Part shown: positions 63,265 through 64,000 of the stretch, in pieces
Position numbering within the stretch: position 1 is the first letter of the stretch
Layout of the letters: the number at the start of each line of letters is the position of its first letter
Source: an uncultured Myxococcales bacterium
GTDB taxonomy: Bacteria; Myxococcota_A; Polyangia; Polyangiales; Polyangiaceae
Length of the DNA stretch: 64,000 nucleotides
Assembly: GCA_937949945.1 (NCBI GenBank)
Contig: CALFEQ010000120.1
Span: 28,887-92,886, forward strand
Direction: 5' to 3'
Translations under genes and position numbers: made by a program
The notes under the pieces: generated by a model
What the model was told of the DNA's origin: nothing
What the model saw: the letters and a program-made list of their open reading frames with translations, nothing else
Databases searched by the model: none

Positions 63265-63335
63265 GCCTTCGTCCTGACGGATTCAGGAACGAGCCTCCGA
63301 AGCTCGTCGTCCGGGTTCGAGTCCCGGCGAAGGTA
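63265..63335 (+). tRNA. tRNA-Arg(CCG)
   Basis: Acceptor GCCTTCG/CGAAGGT, anticodon CCG in loop CTCCGAA with stem CGAGC/GCTCG, T-arm CCGGG/CCCGG with TTCGAGT. Starts 5 bases after the preceding tRNA. Confidence 0.92.
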
Positions 63336-63343
63336 CCGCTCGG

Positions 63344-63417
63344 GTTCCCGTCGTCTAGACGGCCAAGGACACTGGATTCTCACTCCAGGAACACGGGTTC
63401 GAATCCCGTCGGGAACG
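63344..63417 (+). tRNA. tRNA-Glu(CTC)
   Basis: Perfect acceptor GTTCCCG/CGGGAAC, anticodon CTC in loop TTCTCAC with stem CTGGA/TCCAG. Canonical T-loop TTCGAAT. Confidence 0.94.
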
Positions 63418-63455
63418 CCGGGACCGAGACCTCCTCACGGTCCGGTCCGCTGCGA

Positions 63456-63532
63456 GCCGCCCACGCCCAGACAGCGGGGCACCTCATTGGTAGCGAGGAA
63501 CGAGGAGGGTGCAACTCCCTCGGGCGGCCCCA
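63456..63532 (+). tRNA. tRNA-Thr(GGT), A18/G55 type
   Basis: Perfect acceptor GCCGCCC/GGGCGGC, anticodon GGT in loop TTGGTAG. T-loop TGCAACT (G55), D-loop AGACAGCG (A18). CCA follows a C discriminator. Confidence 0.87.
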
Positions 63533-63550
63533 CCCGCGCCCGCGGTCTTT

Positions 63551-63621
63551 GCGGTGATGGTTCAAGAGTAGAACGCGAGCCCGCCACGCTCGAGATCCGA
63601 GTGCGACTCTCGGTCACCGCT
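63551..63621 (+). tRNA. tRNA-Gly(GCC), A18/G55 type with C33
   Basis: Perfect acceptor GCGGTGA/TCACCGC, anticodon GCC in loop CCGCCAC (C33). T-loop TGCGACT (G55), D-loop AAGAGTA (A18). Confidence 0.87.
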
Positions 63622-63671
63622 CCGTCGACCATCCGTGCAGCTTGCAGCTTGCTCGGTGTCGTCGCACGAGC

Positions 63672-63740
63672 CGCTGCGATCCTCGGAGGAGGGCGCGCCT
63701 CATGAGCGCGGCCCAGGCAGTTCGACTCTGCCCGTAGCGA
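63672..63740 (+). tRNA. tRNA with CAT anticodon (Met or lysidine-Ile), short D-arm
   Basis: Acceptor CGCTGCG/CGTAGCG, anticodon CAT in loop CTCATGA with stem CGCGC/GCGCG. D-arm is CCTC-GGAG-GAGG (loop of four), total 69 bases. T-loop TTCGACT. Elongator Met, initiator or Ile2 cannot be distinguished here. Confidence 0.82.
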
Positions 63741-63750
63741 CGGGACTTCA

Positions 63751-63778
63751 GGCTCCAGGCTCCAGGCTCCAGGCTCCA
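63751..63778 (+). repeat. Heptamer repeat, locus D left arm (GGCTCCA x4)
   Basis: Four perfect GGCTCCA units between two tRNA genes. Inverted to 63941-63968, the pair flanking tRNA-Leu(CAA). Confidence 0.9.
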
Positions 63779-63834
63779 GGGAGAGCGGATCTCGGCCGCG
63801 CGGGGAGAGGCCTCAGGCCTCGGCGGGTTCGATT

Positions 63835-63909
63835 GCCAACGTAGCCCAATCAGCAGAGGCGGCCGGCTCAAACCCGGCTCGGTTGAGGGTGCGAATCCCT
63901 CCGTTGGCA
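63835..63909 (+). tRNA. tRNA-Leu(CAA), A18/G55 type, short variable loop
   Basis: Perfect acceptor GCCAACG/CGTTGGC, anticodon CAA in loop CTCAAAC with stem GCCGG/CCGGC. Variable loop 6 bases, T-loop TGCGAAT (G55), D-loop A18G19. It lies inside an inverted pair of four-copy heptamer arrays. Confidence 0.85.
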
Positions 63910-63940
63910 CCGCAGGGCTCCGCGAAAGCCGCTCTTCTCC

Positions 63941-63968
63941 TGGAGCCTGGAGCCTGGAGCCTGGAGCC
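63941..63968 (+). repeat. Heptamer repeat, locus D right arm (TGGAGCC x4)
   Basis: Four perfect TGGAGCC units, the inverse of the array at 63751-63778, 162 bp away. Confidence 0.9.
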
Positions 63969-64000
63969 TCTTACAGAAGCAACCACGAGTCGTCGTGGGC

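Noticed and set aside
59768..63909. CRISPR array interpretation of the repeated GGTTCGA-type motifs
   Set aside because: The repeats are T-arms of cloverleaf tRNAs with matching acceptor stems; spacing is irregular and there are no cas genes.

Overview
The window is about 64 kb of GC-rich DNA with strongly G/C-ending codons. The gene content points to a member of the Myxococcota, probably a Polyangia-like lineage. The evidence is: many lipoproteins of unknown function, a minor-pilin/PilY1 operon, an FHA-sigma54 activator, a Ser/Thr kinase, a zinc-ribbon/TPR giant, and a MoxR-DUF58 operon. Genus cannot be named from sequence reading alone.

Layout. 0-9.4 kb: glutathione-dependent formaldehyde dehydrogenase, a histone-H1-like basic protein, metK with repeated upstream elements, a methyltransferase, an HExxH lipoprotein, gcvT-gcvH, and a kinase fused to a macro domain. 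9.8-21.5 kb: a secreted PQQ dehydrogenase with diheme tail, then an apparent five-gene minus-strand operon (two surface lipoproteins, mutS, an EamA transporter, a GGDEF response regulator). 22.3-27.1 kb: a translationally coupled DUF4350-MoxR-DUF58-rsmA operon. 27-38.8 kb: a 1334-residue zinc-ribbon/TPR protein, an EamA transporter, a PLP-dependent sulfur enzyme, uvrA, a DksA-like zinc-finger protein, and a divergent RNase HII-like protein. 38.8-51.5 kb: lipoproteins around a five-gene minor-pilin/PilY1 operon, then a MOP-family flippase. 51.6-58.7 kb: an FHA-sigma54 activator, a lipoprotein hydrolase, an SDR, recA and comM.

The most unusual region is 59.77-63.91 kb. It holds a single-strand array of 32 tRNA genes reading 31 different anticodons for 18 amino-acid identities (no Tyr or Trp seen), interrupted only by a stand-alone HNH endonuclease gene. 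The array may continue beyond the window. Seven of its tRNAs replace the universal T-loop T55 by G55, and these same seven carry A18 instead of G18 in the D-loop, while the other 25 keep the canonical pair. This looks like coordinated change of the D-loop/T-loop 18:55 tertiary pair. Other members have C33, shrunken D-arms, or leucine anticodons on short-variable-loop bodies.

A second recurrent signal is a family of intergenic heptamer tandem repeats (units AGTCCTC and GGCTCCA, often exactly four copies). They occur as inverted pairs at four loci, one pair flanking the last tRNA gene of the array.
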